Shown here: positions 8,392-18,005 of the stretch, piece after piece
Position numbering within the stretch: the stretch's first letter is position 1
Layout of the letters: each line of letters begins with the position of its first letter
Assembly: GCF_004168365.1 (NCBI RefSeq)
Contig: NZ_CP035704.1
Coordinates: 1,798,001 to 1,862,000 of the forward strand
Origin: Pseudolysobacter antarcticus
Lineage (GTDB): Bacteria > Pseudomonadota > Gammaproteobacteria > Xanthomonadales > Rhodanobacteraceae
Direction of reading: 5' to 3'
Length of the DNA: 64,000 bases
Translations under genes and position numbers: made by a program
The notes under the pieces: generated by a model
What the model was told of the DNA's origin: nothing
Database searches by the model: none
Seen by the model: the letters and a program-made list of their open reading frames with translations, nothing else

Positions 8392-9368
8392 GCGCCACAG
8401 CCCAGTATCTGGTTGCGTATGCGGTAAGCGAGTTCCAGTGCCGCGTAGCCATCCCGCGCTGTTACTTGTGGAGTCGAGCGCCGGCGCGATGCCGACAAGA
8501 AGGCAGCAAGCTGCACGCAAAGCTCATCTTCATTCACGGCGATGTGCGGTAGATGCACGGCGACGGGCGTGGCGCTCGGAGATGTCTTGCGCCATACCGT
8601 GCGCTGATGGAAATCCAGCGACCAGATCTCGCCACGATCAAGTTCTGCGTCGATACGATGCGCACTCGATTTTTCCACGGCATCGCCCCAAGACGCTGTG
8701 AGTTGCGCACGGCAACCATTTGCGAACGTGAGTTCGGCGCAGGCATGATCGATTACCGTGTGATCGCAGCTATGGCCTGTGGCCGATACCGCCACGACGG
8801 CGCAATCGAGCGCGGCGAGCAGCATATCCAGATCGTGGATCATCAAATCGGTCACCACATCGACCGCGTCAATTCGCGGTACGCGTTTGCCGGCGCGGAT
8901 GGCATGGATGCGCTGCGCGTACGCCAGCGCAGTCCTGCTCGCAATGAAGGTTGGATTGAAGCGTTCGATATGACCGATCTGCAGCACACAGCCCGTAGAC
9001 TCTGCCAGTCGGCACAAGGTCTCGGCCTGCTCCAAGGTGCTGGTTATGGGCTTTTCCAGTAGCACGTCCAGACCGCGTTCCAGCAGCGCTTTGGTCAGCG
9101 CGAAATGGCTTTGCACGGGTGTTACCACCGAGACGGCGCGAACTTCGGGCGGCAGGTCGTCGATATGTTGCAGCCAGCCGACACCCAGGTGTTCAGATAA
9201 CGCCAGCGTGAGTGGATCCGGATCGATCAGCGCGACAAGACGGCTGCCTGCCAGTTGCATATATTTTTGTGCATGCAAGCTGCCGAAATAACCGACACCA
9301 ATCACAGCGGTACCGATCGGTTGTGGCGCGCGATCGACGCTGGCGGTCGGGAGGAATGCGGCATTCAT
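8388..9368 (-). CDS. Gfo/Idh/MocA oxidoreductase, GnnA-like UDP-GlcNAc 3-dehydrogenase candidate
   Basis: 326 residues from the ATG at 9368, which overlaps the stop of the preceding gene (ATGA). An NAD(P)-binding Rossmann motif (AVIGVGYFGSLHAQKY) lies near residues 20-35, the family EKP in LLEKPITS, and GHIERFNP followed by DLMIHDLDM. I associate the IERFNP/DLMIHDxD combination with GnnA-type UDP-GlcNAc 3-dehydrogenases. With the following aminotransferase it would supply UDP-GlcNAc3N, a precursor of amide-linked lipid A or other aminosugar glycans. Specificity is inferred from motifs and context. Confidence 0.85.
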   Translation of the reverse strand: MNAAFLPTASVDRAPQPIGTAVIGVGYFGSLHAQKYMQLAGSRLVALIDPDPLTLALSEHLGVGWLQHIDDLPPEVRAVSVVTPVQSHFALTKALLERGLDVLLEKPITSTLEQAETLCRLAESTGCVLQIGHIERFNPTFIASRTALAYAQRIHAIRAGKRVPRIDAVDVVTDLMIHDLDMLLAALDCAVVAVSATGHSCDHTVIDHACAELTFANGCRAQLTASWGDAVEKSSAHRIDAELDRGEIWSLDFHQRTVWRKTSPSATPVAVHLPHIAVNEDELCVQLAAFLSASRRRSTPQVTARDGYAALELAYRIRNQILGCGA

Positions 9369-11350
9369 GCGTCGCGTAACTGCCATATGCCAAGCATCTT
9401 GCCGTTGTACTCGATGTGCATGACGGGTTCATGCAGGTTGAAAGGAGGGCGCATAAGGTTCAGTGCACGCCAGGTGCCGGTCTGCGTTTCAGAGTTCGTG
9501 GTGATGGCGGGAGCGGTCGTTGCGATCAGATATTTTGCTCCAGACACACGCATGTGGTGCAGTGCGCCGCTGATACTGCTGAGTGGCAGGAAGTGGAGCC
9601 AGTCGCGACACAGCACCGCGTCCGCGAGGGGTATGCTGCTGGTCACTACATCGATCAAGGCGAAGGTCCAACTGAAGCTGGCGAATCGACGGCGATTCTG
9701 CTCGATCAGTGCGCGGCTCAGGTCAATGCCGGTGTACTGCAGGCCAGGCTCCGGGCTCGTCAACCATATGCAGTGGCCGCAGGCAATCTCCACCAGCGCA
9801 TGGATCCCCAGTTGCGCAAACATGGTGCTCAGTTCGCTCTGTAACGATGTCGCAGGCGTTGTCTGCATGCCCGAAACACGTTCGTGTTTTGCGAGGATTT
9901 CGTCATACAGATTTTCGATAAATGGATCGGGCCGGTGGCGAGCGCGCAATAATTTCAGACGTGCCGAGAAACAGTCGACGTAGGAATTGCGGGTGCTGTA
10001 GGCACGCACGAACAGACGCCAAAACGGGGTTTTTGTGTTCGCCGGATGTTCCGCCGAGCGCAGCTTGTCGTATAGCCCAAGAATTCCCTGTTGCTCGATG
10101 GCAGCCACGTGAACCGCGAGTTGTTCGCGTTGCCAGGCATGCAATTCATTCGGTGATCGTCGCGGCGCGGGTATTGTCTCGAATTTTGCCGCTGATGCGA
10201 TTTTTGTGCCGAGTTCCGTGTCGCATACGGGTTTCGCGCAGGCCTTGATCGGCATGTTTTGCTGTTCGGCGAATTCGGCGCGCAAACACTGGGTTGCCGC
10301 TTCAGCTTGGGCGACGATACGAAGTTTTTCCGCTTCGCCACGCAGCTTGGCTTCGACTGCAATCTTGCGCAGGTAGTCGCTGGCGGCAGTCATGTGCGGT
10401 TGTAGTGCGGCAGGCGCCGCGGCATGGCTTGCGATTGCGCGGGTATAGACTTCCACAATGGCGTCGATGGCCGGCTCCATGTCTGCTTCTTTGCGTATAC
10501 GCAGCGTGATTGCCTGTGCGTCTTGCGCATCGTAGCGATCCAGCTCATCCAGGACATGCTGCACACTGATCGAACGGTGCAAAGTGCGCATGCCAAAATT
10601 CAGCGCTCGCGATTGCGCGTAGTTTTGCTGCGTGACCATGCCGCCCAAGCCAAACGAATCGCAGGTGATCACAGCGACGCCACACGCCATCGCCTCGATC
10701 GCACTGCGCGCCTTGGCAAAGATGATGTCATAGCTCCCCAGGAATTGTTCCGGCGATTCAGCGCTGCGGTGGGCCGCAGCGCCCATCACATCCACGCTGA
10801 TGCGGCGTTCGGAGCACGCTTGGCGGATGATGCCGAGATAGCCTTGTTCGTGCGCGCGGTTGCTGAATACCAGCGCGCGCTGCGGCTTGGTCGGCAACGG
10901 TTCGCGCATGCCGAAGCGATGCAGATCGACGAAGTTGCGGATTGTATGGATTCGATCCGGCACAATACCGTGTTCGCACTGCAGCCGTTCAACACACAGA
11001 TCGTCCACAGCAACATAGTGTTGCAAGGTCGGAAAAATCGCTGGCATTTCCTCCCACGTCACCCAGCCATGACAGAAATACACGCTCGGCGTTTGCGGAA
11101 AGTGCAGCATCGCCGTCATTGCGTCCAGATGATGCTGGCCATGAATGACGTCCGGCACTACCGCCAGTTTGTTGAGATCGTCGATGACAGGAATGGTCGC
11201 GTCATGCAGCATTCGCGCAACTGTGCCGAGCTGTGTGCTATAGGCGATTGGCTGATGCCCACGGCGCAGCAAACCCAGCGCCACGTCACGGACATACATC
11301 TCCGTACCCGCAGGCGTGGCCAGCGTATTGTTGGTAATCAGGACGCGCAT
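9365..11350 (-). CDS. Two-domain protein: glycosyltransferase (GT4-like) fused to a SAM methyltransferase-like domain
   Basis: 661 residues from the ATG at 11350, the first in-frame start matching the family (MRVLITNNTLATPAGTEMY). An upstream extension would lie inside the previous gene. The N-terminal third resembles GT-B glycosyltransferases: a donor-site segment AKARSAIEAMACGVAVITCD lies around residues 235-255. A central region (about 340-500) is helical and charged, with no recognised fold. The C-terminal 150 residues look like a class I methyltransferase (VEIACGHCIWL, TGIDLSRALIEQNRRRF, CRDWLHFLPL). It overlaps the genes on both sides, so the block is probably one operon. Confidence 0.7.
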   Translation of the reverse strand: MRVLITNNTLATPAGTEMYVRDVALGLLRRGHQPIAYSTQLGTVARMLHDATIPVIDDLNKLAVVPDVIHGQHHLDAMTAMLHFPQTPSVYFCHGWVTWEEMPAIFPTLQHYVAVDDLCVERLQCEHGIVPDRIHTIRNFVDLHRFGMREPLPTKPQRALVFSNRAHEQGYLGIIRQACSERRISVDVMGAAAHRSAESPEQFLGSYDIIFAKARSAIEAMACGVAVITCDSFGLGGMVTQQNYAQSRALNFGMRTLHRSISVQHVLDELDRYDAQDAQAITLRIRKEADMEPAIDAIVEVYTRAIASHAAAPAALQPHMTAASDYLRKIAVEAKLRGEAEKLRIVAQAEAATQCLRAEFAEQQNMPIKACAKPVCDTELGTKIASAAKFETIPAPRRSPNELHAWQREQLAVHVAAIEQQGILGLYDKLRSAEHPANTKTPFWRLFVRAYSTRNSYVDCFSARLKLLRARHRPDPFIENLYDEILAKHERVSGMQTTPATSLQSELSTMFAQLGIHALVEIACGHCIWLTSPEPGLQYTGIDLSRALIEQNRRRFASFSWTFALIDVVTSSIPLADAVLCRDWLHFLPLSSISGALHHMRVSGAKYLIATTAPAITTNSETQTGTWRALNLMRPPFNLHEPVMHIEYNGKMLGIWQLRDA

Positions 11351-12135
11351 GGAATGTCGGTAAGGCGTTCGGAGATTGGCGCGACATGATCGCTGTACGT
11401 TATCGCGACTTGAACACGCCCGCTGGCGACGTGAGCCGTGCCGACGGATTCGTAGTGCGGTGCGTGCGAGTGAAAACGCTCGTGCCACAGCGGCCAGCCG
11501 TTGTTGGCCGCATCGAAAAGATATTCGCGATCAAAAGCCGCAATGCCATATCGGTCGTAGGCGTTTTGAATCTCTCTGGTCAGTTGGTTTCCTGCCTGTG
11601 TGGCGTACGTGGCGATGGCGTGGCGTTTACGAAAAATCTGTTCCTGGAGCAATTCAATTTCCACTGTTGCCGGCCCATCGCCCAACGGCGCCATGCCTGG
11701 ATTTCCCAAGATCGAAATCAGGTAATGGCGAATGGGTGCTTTGGCATGGCGCGATGCTAGCATCACGGCACCGCGTGCCAAGGCTTCGCAGATGTCGTGG
11801 GTAGGCTCGTAACCCTCGATGGCGTCGCTGACTACCGTGGTGATGTCATGCATGAGGATGCAATCCGCGAGCCGATCGCGGGTTGCGGCGAAAAACGCGT
11901 GATCGCATTGCAGAATGCGCTGATAGAACTCACGGTCACTGCTTTCGCCCCAAACCGGCCCAATCGGTGCGTTCAAGCCTTTGAGCACAGTTTCCGATTG
12001 CGCTATGCGTGTTGTGCCCATCATGCCGGAGCCATCGGTAAGGATGCAAACGATAGGTCGAGTCTGTGCAACCCACCCATATAGAAGAAACTCATGGCCC
12101 GGATGACCGATCAGTAGAAGGCTACGTTCGTTCAA
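11338..12135 (-). CDS. PIG-L deacetylase-like protein with altered metal motif
   Basis: About 265 residues from a TTG at 12135 (LNERSLLLIGHPGHEF); another TTG at 12213 would add 26 residues. No in-frame ATG precedes the conserved part. The beginning aligns with the PIG-L/LmbE pattern, but AHPDDE is replaced by GHPGHE. LTDGSG matches the usual LTDGE(G). A second His site appears in EGYEPTHDICEA, comparable to the family HPDH. PIG-L enzymes are zinc N-deacetylases of amino sugars. With one Asp lost, activity or metal use may differ. It is the first gene of the leftward glycan block. Confidence 0.6.
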   Translation of the reverse strand: MNERSLLLIGHPGHEFLLYGWVAQTRPIVCILTDGSGMMGTTRIAQSETVLKGLNAPIGPVWGESSDREFYQRILQCDHAFFAATRDRLADCILMHDITTVVSDAIEGYEPTHDICEALARGAVMLASRHAKAPIRHYLISILGNPGMAPLGDGPATVEIELLQEQIFRKRHAIATYATQAGNQLTREIQNAYDRYGIAAFDREYLFDAANNGWPLWHERFHSHAPHYESVGTAHVASGRVQVAITYSDHVAPISERLTDIPCAS

Positions 12136-12294
12136 AATGTCTGATCCAAAACGGATTATGTTGCCCCGACAACATAGGCGAAACGCTGCTGCCTGCGCTG
12201 CGGAATCCGGCAATACGTTGCCGCGCGCAGTTTAGCTGAAACTCACTGCGCATTCTTTATGAGGTCTTTAAGCTAACGCCGTTTGCCGCATGGT

Positions 12295-12306
12295 ATGCAG
12301 CTGCAT
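12295..12306. repeat. 12-bp perfect palindrome upstream of the response regulator
   Basis: ATGCAGCTGCAT is a perfect inverted repeat about 105 bp before the start of the LuxR-type regulator and about 160 bp before the divergent PIG-L-like gene. It could be a dimer binding site in the divergent promoter region, but no regulator can be named. Confidence 0.25.
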
Positions 12307-12410
12307 CGGATTGCGTCGGTCGTTGCATGGCTGTTCTGCGGGCCTGCCCCTTGCTATCCGCCGGTGCCCTTAGCACACTGCGCGACAGGATGATCGCAGG
12401 GAGAGGGGCA

Positions 12411-13085
12411 ATGATTCGTATCGTGCTGGTGGACGATCACGCGCTGGTGCGCACGGGCTTTCGCATGATTCTCGAGCGTCAGGCCGATATCGAGATCGTT
12501 GGCGAAGCCGGGGACGGCGAAAGCGGTCTGGCGATGATCAAGAAACTCGCGCCGGATGTCGCGATCGTCGATGTGCATATGCCTGGCATCAGCGGCGTCG
12601 AACTGACCGATCGGCTGCGTCGATCGCACTCGACCACACGCGTGGTGATTCTCAGCATGATCGAAGAAGCGCCGTTTCCTCGGCGACTGCTCGATGCTGG
12701 TGCGAGCGGCTATCTGAGCAAATCGTGTGCGGCGGATGAATTGCTGCATGCCGTGCGCGAAGTAGCCAGCGGACGGCGTTACCTCGCCGCAAGCATTGCG
12801 CAGCAACTTGCGCTGGAGCGGATGTCGGCAACACAAGCATCGCCGTTTGATGCACTTTCGGCGCGCGAGCTTGAGGTGGCGTTGATGCTGGCCAGTGGCA
12901 AGGATATGGGCGAAGCCGCGCTCGCGTTGAATCTCAGCGGCAAGACTGTTGCGACCTACAAATATCGTTTGTTCGCCAAACTCGATGTGAAAAACGAAGT
13001 CGGATTGACCCACCTCGCGTTACTGCACGGATTGCTCGACGCAGGCCTTCGTGGGGCCCACGCCGAGCTGATCGCACGGACCTAG
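12411..13085 (+). CDS. LuxR-family response regulator, GacA/UvrY-like
   Basis: 224 residues from the ATG at 12411, preceded by GGAGAGGGG. An earlier in-frame start at 12327 lacks conserved sequence. The receiver domain has the acidic pair VDDH (residues 8-10), the phosphoacceptor D54 in [10 protein letters not shown], and the conserved Lys in [11 protein letters not shown]. The C-terminal LuxR helix-turn-helix runs from about [15 protein letters not shown] to [19 protein letters not shown]. Closest resemblance is to GacA/UvrY, which drives small RNAs in the Csr/Rsm pathway. It ends tail-to-tail with rne, the two stop codons sharing CTAG. Confidence 0.85.
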   Translation: MIRIVLVDDHALVRTGFRMILERQADIEIVGEAGDGESGLAMIKKLAPDVAIVDVHMPGISGVELTDRLRRSHSTTRVVILSMIEEAPFPRRLLDAGASGYLSKSCAADELLHAVREVASGRRYLAASIAQQLALERMSATQASPFDALSARELEVALMLASGKDMGEAALALNLSGKTVATYKYRLFAKLDVKNEVGLTHLALLHGLLDAGLRGAHAELIART

Positions 13086-16000
13086 TCTTTCGTCGGGTCG
13101 GTGGATTTTTCCGCAGCGTCTGGCACGGCCTTCACAGCTTCTTTGTGCTCGGGCGCGACTACCGGTGTTGCCGTTGACGGCTGAGCCGCTGTCACCGCCG
13201 GAGCGGCAGCTGCCGGATGCGATACAACAACAACTGGCGGCGTGACGCTAGCCGGTGCTACAGGCGCAACCAGGGCGATGGGAGCCGCCGATGGTGTCGC
13301 TATCGGCGCAGCAACAACCGCGGCTACGTCGACCTTCGGTGCAACGGGTGCTGCGGCAGGTGTCGGCGGCAACGCCGGTTTCGCGACGTCAGCATTCGGT
13401 GTCGCATCGACCTGCGCTGGCATACGCAAAGGCAGCTGATTCGCGGCTTCCTGCACGGGACGGACAGTTGCCGGCGTCGGCGCAGCAGCAGCGGCAACAA
13501 CCGTCGCTGTGCTGGTCGGATTAGCGGATGCAGCGGGCTTCGTTTCCGTGGCGTTAGCCGGCGTTGAAATTGTCGGCACCGGTGCAGATGGTGTGACCGA
13601 GGGACTTGCCGACGGCGTTGGAACCGATGCTGATACCGAGGTCGTTGCGGTCGGCGCAGGCGTTGTCGCCACCGGTCGAACAACCGGTGGCGGCGGTGGC
13701 GCATGTTCCCACGGACGTAGTGCTACGGGCGCAACATCGGCAACCGGTGCAGCTGCTACGGGAGCAACAGCGGGTTGCGCTACGACGACCGGTTTCGGCG
13801 TTTCAGTCACGACTGGCGCGGTTGCTACCGGTGCGGGCGATGGCGCAACAGGTTGCGCTGCCGCTGGCGGCGTAGGCATCGGTGTCGATGCTGGCACGAC
13901 ATGCTGTGGCGCGGCTTTGAGGCCACCACGATCGCTCACATGCGGCCGGCCTTGCGCTTCGACGGCTGGTGCCGGTGTCGATGCAGTAGGGGGAGCGGGG
14001 GCTGACGCTGCTACCGGCGATTCCGTTTTCACGCTATCCGCAAGATCGGCTGAAATATGCGCTGCAGGTGCAGGCGCTGCCGATTTTTCAGCAGCCATCG
14101 CAATCGGAGCTTGGGCAGCACTTGCTGCGGCAGCCACGTTCGGATTGGCTGGCTTCTGTTGTACCTGCGGCTTTACCTGTTCCGGACCGGCGTCTTCGTC
14201 ATCGAAGTCGAATACCAGATCCTGGCCTGAGCTGTTCTCCGCCGAAATGCCTTCCGCATCCACACCACCTTCGTTGCGACGACGACGACGACCACCGCGA
14301 CGACCACGACGACGCGAACGTGCGCCCTCGGCGGCAGCTGCTTCGGTCACGTCTTCCGCGCTTCCGGGTATGGCAGTTTGTGCCGCAGGTTGAGCTGCCG
14401 CGACCGGTGCCGGTGGCTTCGGCTGCTGGCGTTTTGCATCGTTGCCGGCCCCAACAGCAGATGCACCATTGGTGTCGATCTGAACCGCACGTTGTGCCGC
14501 GTTTTTCTCGCCTTTTGCAGCGGCGTTTTGTGCAGGACGCGGGCCGCGTTGTTCGTTTGCAGCCGACTTCGCTTCGGCGGCGGGACGTTGACCGTCGCGA
14601 CGCTGTTGACCACCTTCGGCGCGCGCTGCTTTGGCCGGCTGCGGCTGTTTTTCGCGGTCCGGGCGGTTGCCCGATTTCTCGCGTGAACCGTCGCGATCAC
14701 GTTCGCGGTTCGGCTTGTTGCGTGCATTGTTGTTCGGCTTGGCGCGCTGCGACGATGACTTGTTGTTCGATGCCGCTGCCGGCGGGGTTTCGCCGCCCGC
14801 AAACAGGCTGCGCAACCACGCGAAGAAACCGCCGCTTTTTGCGGTGCGTGCTGGCTGGTCTTCGGTATCGGGACGAATCGGCGCCGGTGTTGCGCGCACC
14901 ACGCCGCTGACCGCTGGCTGTTCCGGCTCTTCACTCGGCTTGGCGACTTGCGGCGGAGCGGATGCGACGATGGGGGTCACGCGCTCATAGCTCGCTTTGC
15001 TGCCGTCGCCCATGTCGGCCGAGCGGATGCGCTCGATTTCGATGTTCGGCGTTTCGAGTTTGTCATCGGCGACGATGATGACCGCAACGTCGTGACGCAA
15101 TTCGATTTCGGTAACGCTTTTACGTTTTTCGTTGAGCAGGAAGTTGGCGACATCCGACGGCGCCTGCACCAGCACCTGGCCGGTGTTTTCCTTCATCGCA
15201 TGTTCTTCGACCAGACGCAGCGCCGACAACGACAGCGATTCGACACTGCGGAAACGTCCGTGGCCGTGGCAGCGCGGACAAACCATCTGACTCGATTCAC
15301 CGAGCGACGGACGCAAGCGCTGACGTGACATTTCGAGCAGGCCGAAACGCGAGATGCGACCGATCTGCACGCGCGCACGATCCACCTTGAGCGCGTCTTT
15401 CAGGCGATCTTCGACTTCGCGCTGATGGCGCGGGCTGTCCATGTCGATGAAGTCGATCACCACGAGGCCGCCCATGTCGCGCAGGCGTAACTGGCGCGCG
15501 ATTTCGGTCGCAGCTTCGAGGTTGGTATTGAACGCGGTTTCTTCGATGTCGCCGCCCTTGGTGGCTTTCGACGAGTTGATGTCGATCGCGGTCAGGGCTT
15601 CGGTCTGGTCGATCACGATCGAGCCGCCCGACGGCAGGCGCATGCTGCGCTCGAACGCATTTTCGATCTGCGTTTCGATCTGGTAACGCGAGAACAGCGG
15701 TACGTTATCTTGATACAGCTTGAGCTTGCGCAGGTTCTGCGGCATCACTTGCTGCACGAATTCACGCGCGTCGTTGTAGAGCGCCTCGTGATCGATCAGG
15801 ATTTCACCGATGTCGTTGCGCAGGTAATCGCGCAGCGCACGGATGATGAGTTTGGATTCCTGGTAGATCAGGAAGGGCGCTGCGCGCGTCAGCGCGGCTT
15901 CGGAAATGGCTTTCCAGAGTTGCAGCAGATAGTCGAGATCCCATTGCAGCTCTTCGGCATCGCGGCCCATGCCGGCGGTGCGGATGATCAGGCCCATGTC

Positions 16001-16483
16001 GTCGGGCAGCTTGAGCTCGTCCATCACCTCTTTGAGGTTGGTGCGATCGTCGCCTTCGATGCGTCGCGACACGCCACCGGCGCGCGGATTGTTCGGCATC
16101 AAAACCAGATAACGGCCAGCCAGCGAAATGAACGTGGTCAGCGCAGCGCCCTTGCTGCCGCGTTCTTCTTTCTCGACCTGAACAACGATGTCCTGACCTT
16201 CCTTGAGCAACTCACGGATGCCGCCGCGGTGCGGATCGACACCGGTGGCGAAATAGTCGCGCGAGATTTCCTTCAGCGGCAGAAAGCCGTGGCGTTCGCC
16301 GCCGTATTCAACGAAACACGCTTCGAGCGACGGCTCGACGCGCGTGATGCGACCCTTGTAGATATTGGCTTTTTTCTGTTCCTTGGAAGGGATTTCCAGG
16401 TCCAGGTCAAACAGGGACTGACCATCGACGATGGCCACGCGCAACTCTTCTCGCTGAGTTGCGTTAATCAGCATTCTTTTCAT
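13082..16483 (-). CDS. rne: Ribonuclease E
   Basis: 1133 residues, starting at the ATG at 16483 ([20 protein letters not shown], near identical to E. coli) with GAGGA upstream. The catalytic half contains the S1 domain (about 37-120), DNase I-like metal ligands in [15 protein letters not shown] and [14 protein letters not shown], and the zinc link [10 protein letters not shown]. The C-terminal half is disordered: Arg/Asn/Gly-rich blocks (including [13 protein letters not shown]) serve RNA binding or degradosome assembly, then about 350 residues are almost only Ala, Pro, Val and Thr. RNase E starts mRNA decay and processes rRNA and tRNA. Confidence 0.96.
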   Translation of the reverse strand: MKRMLINATQREELRVAIVDGQSLFDLDLEIPSKEQKKANIYKGRITRVEPSLEACFVEYGGERHGFLPLKEISRDYFATGVDPHRGGIRELLKEGQDIVVQVEKEERGSKGAALTTFISLAGRYLVLMPNNPRAGGVSRRIEGDDRTNLKEVMDELKLPDDMGLIIRTAGMGRDAEELQWDLDYLLQLWKAISEAALTRAAPFLIYQESKLIIRALRDYLRNDIGEILIDHEALYNDAREFVQQVMPQNLRKLKLYQDNVPLFSRYQIETQIENAFERSMRLPSGGSIVIDQTEALTAIDINSSKATKGGDIEETAFNTNLEAATEIARQLRLRDMGGLVVIDFIDMDSPRHQREVEDRLKDALKVDRARVQIGRISRFGLLEMSRQRLRPSLGESSQMVCPRCHGHGRFRSVESLSLSALRLVEEHAMKENTGQVLVQAPSDVANFLLNEKRKSVTEIELRHDVAVIIVADDKLETPNIEIERIRSADMGDGSKASYERVTPIVASAPPQVAKPSEEPEQPAVSGVVRATPAPIRPDTEDQPARTAKSGGFFAWLRSLFAGGETPPAAASNNKSSSQRAKPNNNARNKPNRERDRDGSREKSGNRPDREKQPQPAKAARAEGGQQRRDGQRPAAEAKSAANEQRGPRPAQNAAAKGEKNAAQRAVQIDTNGASAVGAGNDAKRQQPKPPAPVAAAQPAAQTAIPGSAEDVTEAAAAEGARSRRRGRRGGRRRRRNEGGVDAEGISAENSSGQDLVFDFDDEDAGPEQVKPQVQQKPANPNVAAAASAAQAPIAMAAEKSAAPAPAAHISADLADSVKTESPVAASAPAPPTASTPAPAVEAQGRPHVSDRGGLKAAPQHVVPASTPMPTPPAAAQPVAPSPAPVATAPVVTETPKPVVVAQPAVAPVAAAPVADVAPVALRPWEHAPPPPPVVRPVATTPAPTATTSVSASVPTPSASPSVTPSAPVPTISTPANATETKPAASANPTSTATVVAAAAAPTPATVRPVQEAANQLPLRMPAQVDATPNADVAKPALPPTPAAAPVAPKVDVAAVVAAPIATPSAAPIALVAPVAPASVTPPVVVVSHPAAAAPAVTAAQPSTATPVVAPEHKEAVKAVPDAAEKSTDPTKD

Positions 16484-16899
16484 TTTCTCATTCCTCACGC
16501 GCTCGACCGCGAGGAACGCTGTACGATCCTGCGCGCCGCCACGAAGGCTGCGCGCGTGGTTCTTCCAGCGGCTCTGTACCGTGATGCGTTGGTTTACGCA
16601 CTCGCGGGAGCGCTTGTTAAACAAAAACCGGCGCAAACCCTGCGCCGGAACCAATAGTGGTGCCAAAATACGTCCCGGGGATCCGTGTCGTCCTTGATGA
16701 CGGCAAGCAATCTCCGACTCGAAACGTTACGATAACTCAAGGGAACCATCTGCACGCGCTCCGACGGAGACACACGGCAAGGCCCAGGAGAATGTAGCGA
16801 GCGAGTGCGCCTGTGAATGCCGCGACCGGGGTTTGGACGGCGCGCAGGCGGCGCGATACGCTTGTTCAGTTTAGCAGCCCAGCAAAGAATTTTCCAATC
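16484..16899. other. 416-bp intergenic region between divergent rne and rluC
   Basis: Holds the rne leader and the promoters of both genes. No protein-coding gene is convincing. The clearest element is the hairpin at 16628-16648, described separately. I could not place -10/-35 boxes with confidence. E. coli rne also has a long structured 5' leader used for autoregulation, and the length here is compatible with that. Confidence 0.5.
16617..16648 (-). terminator. Terminator-like hairpin in the rne leader
   Basis: On the minus strand an 8-bp perfect stem (CCGGCGCA, loop GGGTT, TGCGCCGG) is followed by TTTTTGTTT, which is the shape of a Rho-independent terminator. It lies about 135 nt before the rne start codon and in the same direction, so it would cut rne transcripts starting further upstream, or end a short leader RNA. 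Whether it works as attenuator, sRNA end or mere leader structure is unknown. Confidence 0.5.
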
Positions 16900-17925
16900 G
16901 TGACACAGACTTCAGAGAACTTCCGCCAATCCGATGCAAGTTCCGGCACCAGTCCGGGCGTGCGTATGGTGACGGTGCCGGAAGACCGCGATGGCCAGCG
17001 TATCGACAACTTTCTGGTCGGCCAGCTCAAAGGCGTACCCAAAAGCCTGATTTATCGCATCCTGCGCACCGGTCAGGTACGCATCAACGGCAAACGCGCC
17101 AAACCCGATGTGCGCATCAGCGAGGGCGATGAAATCCGTATTCCACCCGTGCGCATCGCCGAGAAAGAGGAGAGCGAAGCGCCCGGCAAAGGGCAGCTGA
17201 TACGCATCGAGCAGTCGATCGTGTTCGAGGACAAGGATTTTCTTGTGCTCGACAAACCCAGCGGCATCGCCAGCCACGGCGGCAGCGGCATCAGTCACGG
17301 TGCGATCGAGCTGCTGCGCGCGGCCCGCCCGCGCGACACGCTCGAACTGGTGCATCGACTCGATCGCGATACCAGCGGCATTCTGGTGTTCTCGCGCAAG
17401 CGCTCGGCGCTGACTGCCTTGCAGAACGTGATCCGCGAAGGCACCGCGCTCAAGCAATATCTAACTTTGTTGCAGGGGCAATTGCCGCAGAAAGCGCTGA
17501 CGGTGAATGCGCCGCTGCGAAAATCCCTGCTGCAAGGCGGCGAGCGCATGGTACGCGTCGACGAGCAGGGCAAGGATTCGATCTCGCATCTGCGCGTGCA
17601 GGAAACCTACGCGCCGGCCAATCTGGTGCAGGTGACCATCGAAACCGGGCGAACGCATCAGATCCGTGTGCATTGCCAGCATATCGGCCATCCGGTGGCC
17701 GGCGATGAAAAATACGGCGAGCGCGAGTTCAACCGCGAAATGCGCGATGTCGGCCTCAAACGTCTGTTTCTGCATGCCGCGCGGTTTGAATTCCATTTGC
17801 CCGAGCGTGACCGCGATTATTGTTTCACCGCGCCGCTGCCGGCTGACTTGTCCAAGGTGCTGGACAAACTGGCGACGGAACCCGGCAAGAAGAACGCCGC
17901 GACGCGATCGCCCACGAAAAAATAA
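16900..17925 (+). CDS. rluC: 23S rRNA pseudouridine synthase RluC
   Basis: 341 residues if started at the GTG at 16900. A GTG at 16813 and an ATG at 16966 are alternatives, and no ribosome binding site decides. The N-terminal S4 domain (DGQRIDNFLVGQLKGVPKSL) is followed by the catalytic motif HRLDRDTSGILVF with the nucleophilic Asp, then GRTHQIRVH. RluC makes pseudouridines 955, 2504 and 2580 in E. coli 23S rRNA. Divergence from rne is conserved in gammaproteobacteria. Confidence 0.93.
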   Translation: MTQTSENFRQSDASSGTSPGVRMVTVPEDRDGQRIDNFLVGQLKGVPKSLIYRILRTGQVRINGKRAKPDVRISEGDEIRIPPVRIAEKEESEAPGKGQLIRIEQSIVFEDKDFLVLDKPSGIASHGGSGISHGAIELLRAARPRDTLELVHRLDRDTSGILVFSRKRSALTALQNVIREGTALKQYLTLLQGQLPQKALTVNAPLRKSLLQGGERMVRVDEQGKDSISHLRVQETYAPANLVQVTIETGRTHQIRVHCQHIGHPVAGDEKYGEREFNREMRDVGLKRLFLHAARFEFHLPERDRDYCFTAPLPADLSKVLDKLATEPGKKNAATRSPTKK

Positions 17926-18005
17926 GCATGCGAACCACGGCTTAGCTGCAGACCACGTCCATCCGAAAGCAAACTTCGATCATCCACTCGCGCTCAGGAG
18001 CGTGC

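Noticed and set aside
15710..16657. 315-codon rightward frame over the rne catalytic half
   Set aside because: Mirror of conserved RNase E codons; no independent start signal or domain.
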